DNA of 64,000 nucleotides from an uncultured Spirochaetaceae bacterium (lineage in GTDB: Bacteria; Spirochaetota; Spirochaetia; Sphaerochaetales; Sphaerochaetaceae). The notes beneath the pieces were generated by a model. It was given only the letters and a program-made list of their open reading frames with translations. It ran no database searches and was not told the origin of the DNA. The stretch spans positions 1 to 64,000 of the forward strand of contig CALXKU010000003.1 in the NCBI GenBank assembly GCA_944389025.1, given 5' to 3'. Both the position numbers and the translations under genes were made by a program. Shown piece after piece: positions 25,938-36,174 of the stretch; within the stretch, counting starts at the first letter, position 1; each line of letters opens with the position of its first letter.

Positions 25938-27668
25938 ATGACTGAAATTAATGGAATATCATCATCCCCGGGTTATTCGATCGGGCGTGCATTCGTTTAC
26001 AGGCATGACAAGCTCGTAATACTTCATGAGCATATTCCAGAGCTTTCAGTAAATGATGAGATTGAGAGGCTTGATGGATGTTTCTCATCTCTTATAAGCG
26101 AATACAGGGAATATCTTGAGCATGCGACAGGCGATAGTGAGAGAGCCCTTTATTCCGTCGAGCTCCTTATGCTGGACGATGTGGAGTACCGCAAGTCGAT
26201 AAAGAAACTCATATCTGAAAAACTATATAGCGCTCCATGGGCTGTAGAGGAGGCCACAGAGGAGATAATCAGGGTTATCAGCACTGTCGAGGATGAGTAC
26301 CTCAAGGAGAGGATAATCGATATCCGCGATATCGAGTACGTCATACTCGAGACTCTGACTGGAAAGAGGAGAGAGCATATCGTTGTCCGTGACAAGAGGG
26401 TGCTCGTGGCGGATTACATCCTGACAAGCGAACTGCTAGGTCTTGAGGGGCTTGAGAACATAGAGGGCATAGTCCTGGACAACGGTGGAAAAACGAGCCA
26501 TGTATCCATAATTGCGAAGAGCAAGAAGATTCCATCCGTTGTAGGGGTTGCAGGTTTCTCCTCCACCCTCGAGGAAGGAGAGCTTGTCATCGTTGACGGG
26601 GAGCATGGCATAGTCATAAAGAATCCAACGGATTCTGTCATAAGGGAGTATGAACGTAAGAAGAAGGAGAGGGAGAAGCTCCTTAAAGGCCTTGACAGGA
26701 GAAGTGAGAAACTCTCTTATACCAGTGATGGCAGGAGAGTTACCCTCGATGCCAATATCGAATGGCTGGAAGATGTGAATGATGCCATATCTTCCGGGGC
26801 TGAGAATATAGGGCTTTTCAGAACGGAGTTCATCGCAATAAAGAACGACATATTTAACAGCCGCGATAAGAAAGACGAGATATATATGGAGACTGCGAGG
26901 CTGATGTCAGGGCGCGGTTCGGTCGTTTTCAGAACTCTCGATATCGGAGGGGATAAGAAAACAGAGGGGATGATCGAAGAGGACAATCCTATCCTTGGAT
27001 GGCGTGCTGTTCGCTACATGCTTGCTCATAAGGCGGAGTTCATGGCTCAGATGAGGGCGATTCTCCTCGCGTCAAGATATCGCAATGTAAAGATGATGTT
27101 CCCGATGATAAGCGGAGTGGAGGAGCTGGAGGAGACGCTTTCTCTCCTCTCTGATGTGAAAAATGAACTCAGACGCAAGAGGATCGACTTTGATGAGAAC
27201 ATGAAGGTTGGTACGATGATCGAGGTTCCGTCGGCAGCCATGATATCCGATATTCTTGCAAGGAAGGTGGATTTTTTCTCAATCGGTACAAACGACCTCA
27301 TTCAGTATACGATCGCGGTTGACAGGGGGAACGACAAGACCAATTACCTGTATGAACCGCTTCATCCGGGGGTGTTGCGCCTGATAAAGCTCGTGGTGGA
27401 TAACGCCCATGATGCGGGAATCGAGGTCGGTATATGCGGTCAGATGGCATCCGAGATTCTCTATCTTCCCATCCTCATAGGCCTTGGCCTTGATGAGCTC
27501 AGCATGAGCCCGGCAAGCATCCCGGTGCTCAGGGGTGTAATCCCCTCACTCTCCTATGGTGATTGCTCAAGACTTGTAAATGAAGTACTCTCAGAATCTA
27601 GTCATATCGAGATAGAGAGGAAAGTTAAGGAATTTTTAGATGAGAGAAAAACTCGAAATAAGAAATAA
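25938..27668 (+). CDS. ptsI: Phosphoenolpyruvate-protein phosphotransferase, PTS enzyme I
   Basis: Enzyme I transfers phosphate from PEP to HPr at the head of the sugar PTS. The phospho-histidine segment GGKTSHVSIIAKSKKIPSVVG-like region lies near residues 183-203, and the C-terminal PEP-binding TIM barrel has RTEFIA, MFPMISGVEEL, GTMIEVPSAA, SIGTNDLIQY and GICGQMAS. It has 576 residues, normal for the family. No Shine-Dalgarno sequence is present; TAATAT lies six bases before the ATG. No ptsH is adjacent. The 3' end overlaps der by 29 bases. Confidence 0.95.
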   Translation: MTEINGISSSPGYSIGRAFVYRHDKLVILHEHIPELSVNDEIERLDGCFSSLISEYREYLEHATGDSERALYSVELLMLDDVEYRKSIKKLISEKLYSAPWAVEEATEEIIRVISTVEDEYLKERIIDIRDIEYVILETLTGKRREHIVVRDKRVLVADYILTSELLGLEGLENIEGIVLDNGGKTSHVSIIAKSKKIPSVVGVAGFSSTLEEGELVIVDGEHGIVIKNPTDSVIREYERKKKEREKLLKGLDRRSEKLSYTSDGRRVTLDANIEWLEDVNDAISSGAENIGLFRTEFIAIKNDIFNSRDKKDEIYMETARLMSGRGSVVFRTLDIGGDKKTEGMIEEDNPILGWRAVRYMLAHKAEFMAQMRAILLASRYRNVKMMFPMISGVEELEETLSLLSDVKNELRRKRIDFDENMKVGTMIEVPSAAMISDILARKVDFFSIGTNDLIQYTIAVDRGNDKTNYLYEPLHPGVLRLIKLVVDNAHDAGIEVGICGQMASEILYLPILIGLGLDELSMSPASIPVLRGVIPSLSYGDCSRLVNEVLSESSHIEIERKVKEFLDERKTRNKK

Positions 27669-29184
27669 GGCAGATATAGACAGGTCGCTTCCGCTGATCA
27701 GCATAATCGGGCGTCCGAATGTGGGTAAGTCGACACTATTTAACAGGCTCATCGGAGAGCGTCGTGCCATTACCGATCCGACTCCCGGAGTAACAAGGGA
27801 TCCAATTCCTGCAAGATACCTCCTTGGGAACCACCCCGTAACGCTGGTAGATTCCGGTGGTGTAAAGCTTGAGAAGGAAGGACTTGATTATGCGGTAAGT
27901 GAGAAATCGCTTTCCCTCGTTGAAATCTCGGATCTTATCCTGTTTGTGCTCGAGTGTACGGAGATAACAGGAGAGGACATGATGCTCATAGAGGAGCTCA
28001 GACCATACAGTGACAAGGTCGTTCTTGTTGTAAACAAGGTGGATGATCCTTCCCGTGACGATCTTGTCTGGAATTATTTCAGCTACGGCTATCAGAGGGT
28101 TGTCGGGATATCAGCATCTCATGGACTCGGTTTTGAGGAGCTTGAGGACACGATGCTCGGTATGCTGAACCTTGAGAGGCTTGATGAGGAGCCTGAGGAA
28201 CCGGAACGCATTAAAATCGCAATTCTTGGAAAGCCGAATACGGGTAAGAGCACGCTTACGAACCTCCTTACAGGCAGGGACATTTCGATAGTCAGCGAGA
28301 TTGCGGGTACCACGCGTGATGTCATGCGTGGTACATTCGAATACAAGGGGACCGATTATACCGTTCTTGATACCGCCGGCATAAGGCGAAAGAGCAAGGT
28401 TGAGGAGGATGTCGAGTACTACTCCGTTAACAGGGCGATAAAAACGATAGATGAGGCGGATGTCGTGCTATTGATGGTGGATATCAAGGAAGGGCTTGCA
28501 GAGCAGGACAAGAAGATCGCAAGTCTCATCGTGCGTCGTGGAAAGGGAATAATAATAGTACTGAACAAGGCTGATCTCCTTTCCGGTGTTCCGAACCAGG
28601 TGGAAGCCATAAAGGACAGGGTACGCTTCTTATTTCCGATCCTTTCTTTTGCTCCTATCGTCACCATCTCCGCTTTGGAGGCGGATGGCGTTGCCAAGAT
28701 GCTCGATATCGTATGGGCTGTGTGGAGGCAGCTTAATAAGAGAGTAGATACCGCGGATTTGAATAACGCTCTCAAGGAATGGACGACAAGCTATGAGATT
28801 CCCCGGGCCAGTGACGGCTATTTCAAGATTCTCTATGCGACCCAGGTCTCCACGACCCCTGTGCGTTTCCTGCTCTTTGTGAACAGGATCAAGGATTTTC
28901 CCGAGACATATCTGCAGTACATAAAGAACCAGATAAGGAAGGAGCTGGGATTTTCTTCTGTTCCAATAGAGATAAATCTCAGGGAGAGGCGTCGCAATCC
29001 AAGCCTGAATGACAAGGGACCAAGCAAGGAGGAGGCGGATGCGCAGCGCATTGTCAGGCGCACAGCCGCATCTTCAAAAAGCAAGGGAGTCATGAAGAAG
29101 CCGGGAGGAAAAGCCCGTCTTGGAAAAGAGAGGGAGAGGGCTGAAAAGATAGTCCGTAACAGGAAGCAGAGGAAAGGAAAGTGA
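27640..29184 (+). CDS. der: Ribosome-assembly GTPase Der (EngA)
   Basis: Der has two tandem GTPase domains and a KH-like domain and acts in 50S maturation. The first domain shows GRPNVGKSTLFNRL and DSGGV, the second GKPNTGKSTLTNLL, DTAGIRRKSKVEEDVE and NKAD, and the KH-like part follows from about residue 380. A basic tail of about 60 residues (KPGGKARLGKERERAEKIV) extends the C-terminus. It has 514 residues. The start lies within ptsI and the stop overlaps the next start, so ptsI, der and the HAD gene are translationally coupled. Confidence 0.96.
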   Translation: MREKLEIRNKADIDRSLPLISIIGRPNVGKSTLFNRLIGERRAITDPTPGVTRDPIPARYLLGNHPVTLVDSGGVKLEKEGLDYAVSEKSLSLVEISDLILFVLECTEITGEDMMLIEELRPYSDKVVLVVNKVDDPSRDDLVWNYFSYGYQRVVGISASHGLGFEELEDTMLGMLNLERLDEEPEEPERIKIAILGKPNTGKSTLTNLLTGRDISIVSEIAGTTRDVMRGTFEYKGTDYTVLDTAGIRRKSKVEEDVEYYSVNRAIKTIDEADVVLLMVDIKEGLAEQDKKIASLIVRRGKGIIIVLNKADLLSGVPNQVEAIKDRVRFLFPILSFAPIVTISALEADGVAKMLDIVWAVWRQLNKRVDTADLNNALKEWTTSYEIPRASDGYFKILYATQVSTTPVRFLLFVNRIKDFPETYLQYIKNQIRKELGFSSVPIEINLRERRRNPSLNDKGPSKEEADAQRIVRRTAASSKSKGVMKKPGGKARLGKERERAEKIVRNRKQRKGK

Positions 29185-29870
29185 GCTATATCTCTGAGCA
29201 CGGAATCAAGGCTGTATGTTTCGATATAGACGGAACGCTCTATCCTAAGAGCCAGACGAACCGAATCCTAGTTAAAACAGCCTTGGCAGATCTTCCATTC
29301 GCACTAAGGTATCTTATGATGCGTAGAAAGATGAGAGAGGAGGATGGGTTCTCCGATTTCCCTCTTTCATCAGCCGATGATTTCAAGAGGAGAGAGCTTG
29401 CTATCATGTACGGGGAAAGGAAGGATCTGGATTGGTTCCTTGAGAAGGAGAGGAGTGTTTTTCATGCAAAGTGGGAGGAGGAATTCCTCTCTGTAAGGAT
29501 GTTCCCGGGAATGGCGGATTTTCTTAGGGATTTGAAAAAGATCGTTTCTGTGGCATTCCTTACCGATTTTCCTGTCGGAACGAAACTGAAGGCAATGGGG
29601 ATCGAGGATGTTCCTCAGTTCGTAATCTGCAGTGAGGATATAGGACACCTCAAACCTTCCCGTCTTCCTTTCCGTCTCCTCTCTGAGCGCCTTTGCCTCA
29701 ATGCGGAGGAGATACTATATGTTGGAGACAGTGAGAAGAAGGATGTCCTTGGGGCAAGAAATGCGGGCATGAAAAGCCTTCTGATTACTAAGGATGCGAG
29801 AAAAGCAAAGAAGAGTGCGGCGGATTTGGTGGTCTCTTCCTATGCTGAGATGAGAGAGAAGTTATTATAG
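29181..29870 (+). CDS. HAD-family hydrolase
   Basis: A haloacid-dehalogenase-type phosphatase of 229 residues. Motif I is CFDIDGTLYP (nucleophile Asp near residue 15), motif II FLTDFPVG, the lysine of motif III lies in GHLKPS, and motif IV is YVGDSEKKDVLGARNAGMK. The helical cap between motifs I and II points to subfamily I. It starts with GTG overlapping the der stop. The physiological substrate is unknown; position suggests only co-expression with der. Confidence 0.88.
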   Translation: MSYISEHGIKAVCFDIDGTLYPKSQTNRILVKTALADLPFALRYLMMRRKMREEDGFSDFPLSSADDFKRRELAIMYGERKDLDWFLEKERSVFHAKWEEEFLSVRMFPGMADFLRDLKKIVSVAFLTDFPVGTKLKAMGIEDVPQFVICSEDIGHLKPSRLPFRLLSERLCLNAEEILYVGDSEKKDVLGARNAGMKSLLITKDARKAKKSAADLVVSSYAEMREKLL

Positions 29871-29879
29871 GGGGTTAAA

Positions 29880-31529
29880 ATGCTCAATATCGTGATATCG
29901 GTTATTCTATTTGTTCTGTCACTTCTGATTTTCTTCTCTGTCAGGTCTTCTGACAAGAAATCAAGAAGCTTGGCGAATGTGAACGCCCAGATAAAAAGTT
30001 TCAGAAGCGAGGTCTCCGCAACTACGCAGCGCCTGATAACGACCGCTCAGGACTGTACAGATAACGTCCAGACCCATGTGGATAAGGCGAGGAATACCGT
30101 TGATATCGTGAATACCTGCCTTGACAGGCTCAGCCAGCATCAGAAGGACCTGACACAGCTTGAGGGCATATGTGTGGACTACAGGCGTGCCCTTGATAAG
30201 CTCCGTCTTCAGACTGAGCAGGCGGAGAACAGGATCGCCGTCGTGCAGCAGGAGGTAAGGAAGGCAGAGAGCGTATCGGACTTTGTGAAATCTTTCCATG
30301 AGGAGGCGGAACTCCTTGTGAACCAGATGCAGGATCTCAAAGCTGAGTATGTGCGTCTTGTCACTTCCACTCAGGAATCGCTAAAGCAGCAGGCGGCTCT
30401 CCAGAAGAGTGAGAATACGGATATGCTCAGCCAGTTCTCAAGCGCTGTTGAGAGGCAGAAGGCTCAGCTTGTGGAGTTCATAAACGTTGAGAAACAGGGT
30501 TTTAGCAGGGAGTGTGAGGAGCAGACCAGGGTTGCAGAGAGCATCACTGAGAAGGTGAGGACGTACCGGAGCGAGGTTGAAGAGGCAATAAAGAATGCAA
30601 GCTCTACCAATCAGAGTCTTAAAGATAGCATGAGAGCTTTCGTAGAGGAGGAGCGTGCTCTGCTTGATAGTATGAGGAGTGAACTCACATCAAGTCTTGA
30701 TGGTATGAAGAGGGATGTTGATGAGGAGAAGAGAACACTTGATGAGAAGCTCAAAGAGTGCACGGAGCGCCTAAATGCGTTCCAGGAGACGGCACTGCAG
30801 AATCTGAACTCTCAGAAGGGCTCCCTTGATGAGCTTCTGGAAGAGAAATATCATGATCTCGACAAGCGCATGAGTTCCCGTGAGAGCGAGCTGAAAGAGA
30901 GCATTTCCAGCATGGCCAAGGATGTTGATGACAGGATTCTGTCCCTTTCTAAGGAGAAGGATGCCTATTCGGAGAAGGTCAGGATAGGTTACAGAGTAGC
31001 TCTTGCGGAGGAACTTGAGAGCATAAGCGGTAATTTCGAGAAGATGAAAGCCGCCGTTACCGAGCAGATGGAAATTCTTGCGGAAAGGGCAAAGGATACG
31101 AGGGAGACTGTAGCCCTGCTGTCCTCAGGGGAGGCTGATAAGCTTTCTGAGACCCTTTCAAGGCTCAAGGAGTTAAATGACAAGATATCCTTAAGCGAAG
31201 CGAATCTTACCGCGATACAGGAGCAGGTGACCGAAGCACGTGAGGACCTTTATAAGAGCCAGAAGGAGCATGGCAGGCTTGTCTCCCAGATAAACGATGT
31301 GCATAAGGATATCGAGAAGGCTCAGAATGAGCTCAGTCAGGCAAAGGAAAAGAGGATGAGAGAGGAGGCCGAGACCGTGAAACTCCGCCTCGAAAAAGAA
31401 AGAAGCCTGGAGAAGGAAGAGAAAAAAGATGAGAAGAAGAGCAGGGCGGAGACAATCATCGAGCAGTTCCCTGATGACATATTCATCGGAGAAGAGGAAG
31501 AGATCAATCTGGATGATGAGGACGATTAA
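29880..31529 (+). CDS. Membrane-anchored coiled-coil protein, SpiroCoCo-like
   Basis: A single N-terminal transmembrane helix (about residues 3-22, IVISVILFVLSLLIFFSV) is followed by roughly 500 residues of continuous heptad-type sequence rich in Glu, Lys, Gln, Ser and Leu, ending in an acidic tail (EEEINLDDEDD). The layout matches long spirochaete coiled-coil proteins annotated as SpiroCoCo. Such proteins probably act structurally in the cell envelope or cytoskeleton; this is inference. The 549 residues contain no enzyme motif. A GGGG stretch precedes the ATG; no terminator separates it from the HAD gene. Confidence 0.75.
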   Translation: MLNIVISVILFVLSLLIFFSVRSSDKKSRSLANVNAQIKSFRSEVSATTQRLITTAQDCTDNVQTHVDKARNTVDIVNTCLDRLSQHQKDLTQLEGICVDYRRALDKLRLQTEQAENRIAVVQQEVRKAESVSDFVKSFHEEAELLVNQMQDLKAEYVRLVTSTQESLKQQAALQKSENTDMLSQFSSAVERQKAQLVEFINVEKQGFSRECEEQTRVAESITEKVRTYRSEVEEAIKNASSTNQSLKDSMRAFVEEERALLDSMRSELTSSLDGMKRDVDEEKRTLDEKLKECTERLNAFQETALQNLNSQKGSLDELLEEKYHDLDKRMSSRESELKESISSMAKDVDDRILSLSKEKDAYSEKVRIGYRVALAEELESISGNFEKMKAAVTEQMEILAERAKDTRETVALLSSGEADKLSETLSRLKELNDKISLSEANLTAIQEQVTEAREDLYKSQKEHGRLVSQINDVHKDIEKAQNELSQAKEKRMREEAETVKLRLEKERSLEKEEKKDEKKSRAETIIEQFPDDIFIGEEEEINLDDEDD

Positions 31530-31533
31530 GGCC

Positions 31534-31562
31534 TTGACGCTTTAGCTTACTCTTATTATTTT
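31534..31562 (+). promoter_or_regulatory. Promoter of the grpE-dnaK-dnaJ operon
   Basis: TTGACG (31534-31539), a 17-base spacer and TATTTT (31557-31562) lie about 30 bases upstream of grpE. I looked for a CIRCE operator (TTAGCACTC inverted repeat) and see none, so HrcA-type control is not supported here. Confidence 0.55.
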
Positions 31563-31593
31563 CCCATTTGGTACGCTTTAAAGGTGGTATTTC

Positions 31594-32169
31594 ATGAAAA
31601 AGGAAAACGAGAAAAAAGAAAAAGATAACAAGGAACAGGAAGAGCTTCTTAACGAGGAAACAGCACAGGCTGAGACGGATGAGGTCAGTGCGGAGGAGGA
31701 GCTCTCAAACAGGATTAAAGATCTCGAGGAGGAGGTAAGGACCCTTAAGGAAGACGAGCTGAGATATCGTGCGGAGACTGAGAATTACCGCAAGAGGCTT
31801 ATGAAGGATAAGGAGTCCGCCGTTCTTTATGCAAACGAGTCCCTGATAAAAGATCTGCTTGATCCCCTTGACAATTTTTCAAGGGCCCTTGAGGCTGCTG
31901 ACAAGGCAGAGGATTTCAAAGCCCTCAAGGATGGAATCAGCATGGTCGAGAGTCAGATACTCGGAATCCTGAAAACCAACTGGGGACTTGAGGCGATAGA
32001 GGCCCTGGACAAGCCTTTCGATCCTGCGGTGATGGAGGCTTATGCCGTGCAGGATAAGGAGGGAATTGACGAGGAGATGGTAATCAGCGTGTTCCAGCCT
32101 GGCTATAAGCTGCATGGCAAGGTAATAAGGACAGCAAAAGTTATGGTTGCAAAGCCTGTAAAGGCTTGA
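31594..32169 (+). CDS. grpE: Nucleotide exchange factor GrpE
   Basis: GrpE releases ADP from DnaK. A charged N-terminal coiled-coil segment of about 60 residues precedes the dimerisation helices (RYRAETENYRKRLMKDKESA) and the C-terminal beta domain (MVISVFQPGYKLHGKVIRTAKVMVAK). It has 191 residues. AAAGGTGG precedes the ATG. It heads a grpE-dnaK-dnaJ operon with hrcA absent. Confidence 0.96.
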   Translation: MKKENEKKEKDNKEQEELLNEETAQAETDEVSAEEELSNRIKDLEEEVRTLKEDELRYRAETENYRKRLMKDKESAVLYANESLIKDLLDPLDNFSRALEAADKAEDFKALKDGISMVESQILGILKTNWGLEAIEALDKPFDPAVMEAYAVQDKEGIDEEMVISVFQPGYKLHGKVIRTAKVMVAKPVKA

Positions 32170-32252
32170 CGATTGCCCCGCCGCTTATTATTTTGATTTC
32201 GTGAATCGGATGATTCATCTTTAAACTTGATAACTAATGGGAGAACATAGAA

Positions 32253-34172
32253 ATGAGTAAGATTATAGGAATTGACCTCGGTACCACTAACAGCTGCGTG
32301 GCAGTCATGGAAGGTAACGAGCCCGTTGTAATAGCGAACAGCGAGGGTGATAGGACCACCCCAAGCGTAGTCGGATATAAGGGAAATGACCGTCTTGTGG
32401 GTAAGCCTGCAAAGAACCAGATGATCACAAATCCTGAGAACACGATCTATTCAATCAAGAGATTCATGGGAAGAAAGTTCCATGAGGTTGCAGAAGAGAT
32501 CAAGATGGTTCCATACAAGGTCGTTGCCGGAGCTGGTGACGAGGTTAAGGTGGATGTGAACGGAGATAAGCTCTCTCCGCAGGCAATCAGTGCTGTAATT
32601 CTCCAGAAGATGAAGAAGACCGCAGAGGATTACCTTGGTGAGACCATCACTGAGGCTGTTATCACAGTTCCTGCATATTTCAATGATGCACAGCGCCAGG
32701 CTACGAAGGATGCTGGACGTATCGCAGGTCTCGATGTTAAGAGAATCGTTAACGAGCCGACAGCAGCCGCTCTCGCATACGGTTTTGGAAAAGATAAGAG
32801 CAAGGATGAGACGATTGCTGTATACGACCTCGGTGGAGGTACTTTCGATATCTCAATTCTTGAGCTTGGAGATGGAGTTTTCGAGGTTAAGAGTACGAAC
32901 GGAGATACACACCTTGGTGGAGATAACTTTGACCAGGTGATTATCGATTGGCTCGTCTCGGATTTCAAGGCTAAGAATGGTATCGACCTCTCAACGGACA
33001 AGATGGCGCTTCAGCGTCTCAAGGAAGCTGCTGAGCAGGCTAAGATTGTTCTTTCCTCTTCAACTACGACAACGATCAATCTCCCGTTCATCACCGCGAA
33101 CGCAAGTGGTCCGCTCCACCTGCAGGTAGAGCTCTCAAGGGCTAAGTTCGAGCAGATGATCGCACCTCTCGTAGAAAGAACCAAGACACCATGTCTGAAC
33201 GCTCTCAGGGATGCAGGTCTTTCCGCAAGTCAGATCGATGAGGTCATCCTTGTTGGAGGATCTTCAAGAATTCCTTGCGTACAGACTCTTGTAAAGGAGC
33301 TCTTCGGAAAGGAGCCTCATAAGGGAGTCAACCCGGATGAGGTTGTTGCTGTAGGAGCTGCAATTCAGGGAGGAATTCTCAGTGGTAATGTTAAGGATGT
33401 CCTTCTGCTTGATGTAACACCGCTTTCACTCGGTATCGAGACTCTTGGCGGTGTCATGACGAAGCTTATCGAGAGGAACACGACAATTCCTACCAAGAAG
33501 AGCCAGATCTTCAGTACTGCAAGCGATAACCAGACTGCGGTATCCATCCACGTTCTTCAGGGAGAAAGGGAGCTTGCAAGTCAGAACAGGACCCTTGGAA
33601 ACTTCGATCTTGTCGGAATCGCACCGGCACCCCGTGGAGTACCTCAGATTGAGGTTACCTTCGATATCGATGCCAACGGTATCGTGCATGTAAGTGCTAA
33701 GGATCTTGGAACTGGTAAGGAGCAGAAGATTGTTATTGAATCCTCTTCCGGACTTTCCGAGGCTGAGATTGAGAAGATGGTGAAGGAGGCTGAGGCTCAT
33801 GCCGCCGATGATAAGAAGGCTCGTGAGACGATTGAGGCCAAGAACACCGCTGAGAGCGTTGTCTACCAGACGGAGAAGGCTCTGAAGGATTATGGCGACA
33901 AGGTATCTGAGAGTGAAAGGAGTTCAATTGAGAATGCCTTGAACGATCTCAAGAGTGTACTTCAGAATCCTAATGCGACAGCTGAGGAGCTCAAGAGCAA
34001 GACAGATGCTGTACAGCAGGCTTCAATGCAGCTTGGACAGAAGATTTACGAGCAGGCACAGCAGCAGGGAGCTCAGAATCAGAACGCTCAGCCGGGACCT
34101 GAGGCACAGAGCAGCGCGGGGCATAAGAATGATGATGGCTCTGTCGATGCCGATTTTGAAGAGGTCAAGTAA
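32253..34172 (+). CDS. dnaK: Chaperone protein DnaK (Hsp70)
   Basis: The nucleotide-binding domain begins [19 protein letters not shown] and contains [29 protein letters not shown] and [12 protein letters not shown]. The linker [19 protein letters not shown] leads into the substrate-binding domain, and the C-terminal lid ends with a glutamine-rich stretch and the EEVK-type tail. It is 639 residues long, a full-length housekeeping DnaK. GGGAG lies before the ATG. Confidence 0.99.
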   Translation: MSKIIGIDLGTTNSCVAVMEGNEPVVIANSEGDRTTPSVVGYKGNDRLVGKPAKNQMITNPENTIYSIKRFMGRKFHEVAEEIKMVPYKVVAGAGDEVKVDVNGDKLSPQAISAVILQKMKKTAEDYLGETITEAVITVPAYFNDAQRQATKDAGRIAGLDVKRIVNEPTAAALAYGFGKDKSKDETIAVYDLGGGTFDISILELGDGVFEVKSTNGDTHLGGDNFDQVIIDWLVSDFKAKNGIDLSTDKMALQRLKEAAEQAKIVLSSSTTTTINLPFITANASGPLHLQVELSRAKFEQMIAPLVERTKTPCLNALRDAGLSASQIDEVILVGGSSRIPCVQTLVKELFGKEPHKGVNPDEVVAVGAAIQGGILSGNVKDVLLLDVTPLSLGIETLGGVMTKLIERNTTIPTKKSQIFSTASDNQTAVSIHVLQGERELASQNRTLGNFDLVGIAPAPRGVPQIEVTFDIDANGIVHVSAKDLGTGKEQKIVIESSSGLSEAEIEKMVKEAEAHAADDKKARETIEAKNTAESVVYQTEKALKDYGDKVSESERSSIENALNDLKSVLQNPNATAEELKSKTDAVQQASMQLGQKIYEQAQQQGAQNQNAQPGPEAQSSAGHKNDDGSVDADFEEVK

Positions 34173-34205
34173 GCTCTTCACAATATCTTATAATGAAAAA
34201 GGGAG

Positions 34206-34228
34206 ACAGCATGTTAACATGCTGTTTT
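34206..34228 (+). terminator. Palindromic hairpin between dnaK and dnaJ
   Basis: ACAGCATG (34206-34213), loop TTAA, CATGCTGT (34218-34225) is followed by a short run of Ts. It may partly terminate or stabilise the dnaK message, lowering dnaJ relative to dnaK. The T-run is short, so full termination is unlikely. Confidence 0.45.
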
Positions 34229-34248
34229 CCTGTGTTTAAGGGGAAAAA

Positions 34249-35355
34249 ATGGCAAAGCGTGATTATTATGAAGTTCTCGGAGTTTCAAAGACCGCAACTC
34301 AGGATGAGATAAAGAAGGCATATAGGAAGATCGCTCTTGCGAACCATCCTGACACCCATCCTGATGATAAGCAGGCTGAGGAGCGGTTCAAGGAGGCGAG
34401 TGAAGCCTATGAAATCCTTTCCGATGATAAGAAGAGACGCAATTATGATCAGTTCGGCTTTGCAGGAGTTGAAGGAGCTGCCGGAGCAGGTAACTACAGC
34501 AATGTTTACCGTGATTTCTCCGATATCTTCGGAGGTGCCGGTGGTTTTTCAGATATTTTCGAATCTTTCTTCGGCGGTGGACGCAGGTCCTCTCAGAGAG
34601 CCGCGGGAAGGGCTGGTTCGTCGCTCCGTTATGAGCTGACAATCGATTTCAGTGAGGCGGTCTCCGGATGTAAGAAGGAGATTTCATTTGCCCATAAGGT
34701 GAAGTGTGAGACATGTGGCGGAAGCGGAGGAAGCGGACGTAAGACCTGTCCCACATGCCATGGAAGCGGGCAGGTGGCAAGAGGTAACGGATTCTTCCAG
34801 GTGGCTACTACATGTTCCACCTGTCAGGGAACTGGTACCATAATCGAGAACCCATGCGGTACATGTCATGGCTCAGGTACGGTCAGAAAGAGCGAGAAGC
34901 TCATGGTGACGATCCCTGCCGGAGTTGAGACTGGAAGCCGTCTTACCCTGCGTGGAAAAGGGGATGCCGGTGAGAACGGGGGACCGGACGGGGACCTCTA
35001 TATCTTCATAACCGTCCGTGACGACAAGTACTTTGTCCGTGATGGGCAGGATGTGTATCTCCAGATTCCAATTTCCTTTACTCAGGCTGTTCTCGGAGCG
35101 GACATCTATGTGCCGACTATCGACGGGACTGAGATCAAGGTTGCAATCCCTGCGGGAACGGAGTCTGGAAAGATTCTCCGTCTCAAGGGAAAAGGATTCC
35201 CTTTCATCAATTCCTCTCAGAGGGGTAACATGTACCTCAAGATCGTGGTTGATGTGCCCAGAAGGCTATCTCTCAAGGCTCGCAGGATCGTCAAGGACCT
35301 TGCAGAGGAGCTTGGAGATACCGATAAGCCTACACCGATGGAATATGATGCATGA
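34249..35355 (+). CDS. dnaJ: Chaperone protein DnaJ (Hsp40)
   Basis: DnaJ delivers substrates to DnaK and stimulates its ATPase. The J domain is intact with the HPD motif ([10 protein letters not shown]), followed by a Gly/Phe-rich region, four CxxCxGxG zinc repeats ([32 protein letters not shown]) and the C-terminal peptide-binding domains. It has 368 residues. AAGGGG precedes the ATG. The operon ends at the terminator just after it. Confidence 0.98.
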   Translation: MAKRDYYEVLGVSKTATQDEIKKAYRKIALANHPDTHPDDKQAEERFKEASEAYEILSDDKKRRNYDQFGFAGVEGAAGAGNYSNVYRDFSDIFGGAGGFSDIFESFFGGGRRSSQRAAGRAGSSLRYELTIDFSEAVSGCKKEISFAHKVKCETCGGSGGSGRKTCPTCHGSGQVARGNGFFQVATTCSTCQGTGTIIENPCGTCHGSGTVRKSEKLMVTIPAGVETGSRLTLRGKGDAGENGGPDGDLYIFITVRDDKYFVRDGQDVYLQIPISFTQAVLGADIYVPTIDGTEIKVAIPAGTESGKILRLKGKGFPFINSSQRGNMYLKIVVDVPRRLSLKARRIVKDLAEELGDTDKPTPMEYDA

Positions 35356-35360
35356 TTCAG

Positions 35361-35387
35361 AGCTGGCCGTTTGGCCGGCTTTTTTTC
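35361..35387 (+). terminator. Terminator after dnaJ
   Basis: AGCTGGCC (35361-35368), loop GTTT, GGCCGGCT (35373-35380) with one wobble, followed by seven Ts. A textbook intrinsic terminator. Confidence 0.9.
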
Positions 35388-35389
35388 TC

Positions 35390-35419
35390 TTGAGTTACAC
35401 CTTGAAAATAAAATAGAAT
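35390..35419 (+). promoter_or_regulatory. Promoter of rlmB with almost no leader
   Basis: TTGAGT (35390-35395), 18 bases and TAGAAT (35414-35419) form a good promoter whose -10 ends eight bases before the rlmB ATG at 35428. There is no Shine-Dalgarno sequence. Confidence 0.5.
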
Positions 35420-35427
35420 AGCTAATC

Positions 35428-36174
35428 ATGGGTGAAAGAATTTACGGTTATCATGCGATTGAGGAAGGCCTTAAGAAGGCGGCGGCGGGATCCACTCTCT
35501 ATCTTATGCGCTCTGGCGGAGAGAGACTTAACAAGCTTGAGTTCAGGGCTCAGTGTACAGGCAAGGTTGCCGTAAAGAAGGTAAGCCGTGATGAGCTTGA
35601 CCGCATGGCTCCCGGCATTGATCACCGTGGTGCCATACTTGACCTTGGGGGACCGAGGAAAGGTGCCAGCCGCCTTAAGGAGATAAGTGTTGATGATTTC
35701 ATCTCCTCTCTTTCTGAGGAGAATGACTACCTAGTGCTGATGCTTGATGGCATAACCGACCCTCATAACCTCGGAGCGATTCTTCGAAGTGCAGACCAGT
35801 TCGGTGTCGATCTGGTGATCATCCCTGAGCGAAGGAGCGTTCAGGCGAATGAGACCGTCGTGAAAGTCTCAAGCGGGGCTGCACAGTATGTTCCTCTTGC
35901 CGTGGTTACGAATCTTTCCCGTGAACTTGAGAGACTTAAGGCGAATGGCTTCTGGGTCTATGCTGCCGATATGAATGGAAGCTCGAGCTATGATGAGCAT
36001 TTCAGTAATCGTACAGTGCTCGTAATGGGAAGCGAAGGAAGCGGGATTTCAACGCTTGTGAGAAAGAATTCAGATTATGTGGTCTCCATACCGATGAGGG
36101 GGCACATAGACTCTCTGAACGTCTCAGTTGCGACAGGCATACTGCTTTATCAGTATAGAAAAAACCACAGTTAA
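35428..36174 (+). CDS. rlmB: 23S rRNA 2'-O-methyltransferase RlmB (SpoU/TrmH family)
   Basis: The C-terminal SPOUT domain has all three SpoU motifs: LDGITDPHNLGAILRSADQFG, VLVMGSEGSGIS and VSIPMRGHIDSLNVSVATGILLY. The N-terminal substrate-binding domain begins IYGYHAIEEGLKKA, typical of RlmB, which methylates G2251 of 23S rRNA; some relatives modify other sites, so exact specificity is inferred. It has 248 residues. The gene appears near-leaderless and its stop overlaps the convergent purD stop. Confidence 0.9.
   Translation: MGERIYGYHAIEEGLKKAAAGSTLYLMRSGGERLNKLEFRAQCTGKVAVKKVSRDELDRMAPGIDHRGAILDLGGPRKGASRLKEISVDDFISSLSEENDYLVLMLDGITDPHNLGAILRSADQFGVDLVIIPERRSVQANETVVKVSSGAAQYVPLAVVTNLSRELERLKANGFWVYAADMNGSSSYDEHFSNRTVLVMGSEGSGISTLVRKNSDYVVSIPMRGHIDSLNVSVATGILLYQYRKNHS

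Noticed and set aside
31530-31593. CIRCE/HrcA operator before grpE
   Set aside because: No TTAGCACTC-type inverted repeat is present; only an ordinary promoter is seen.
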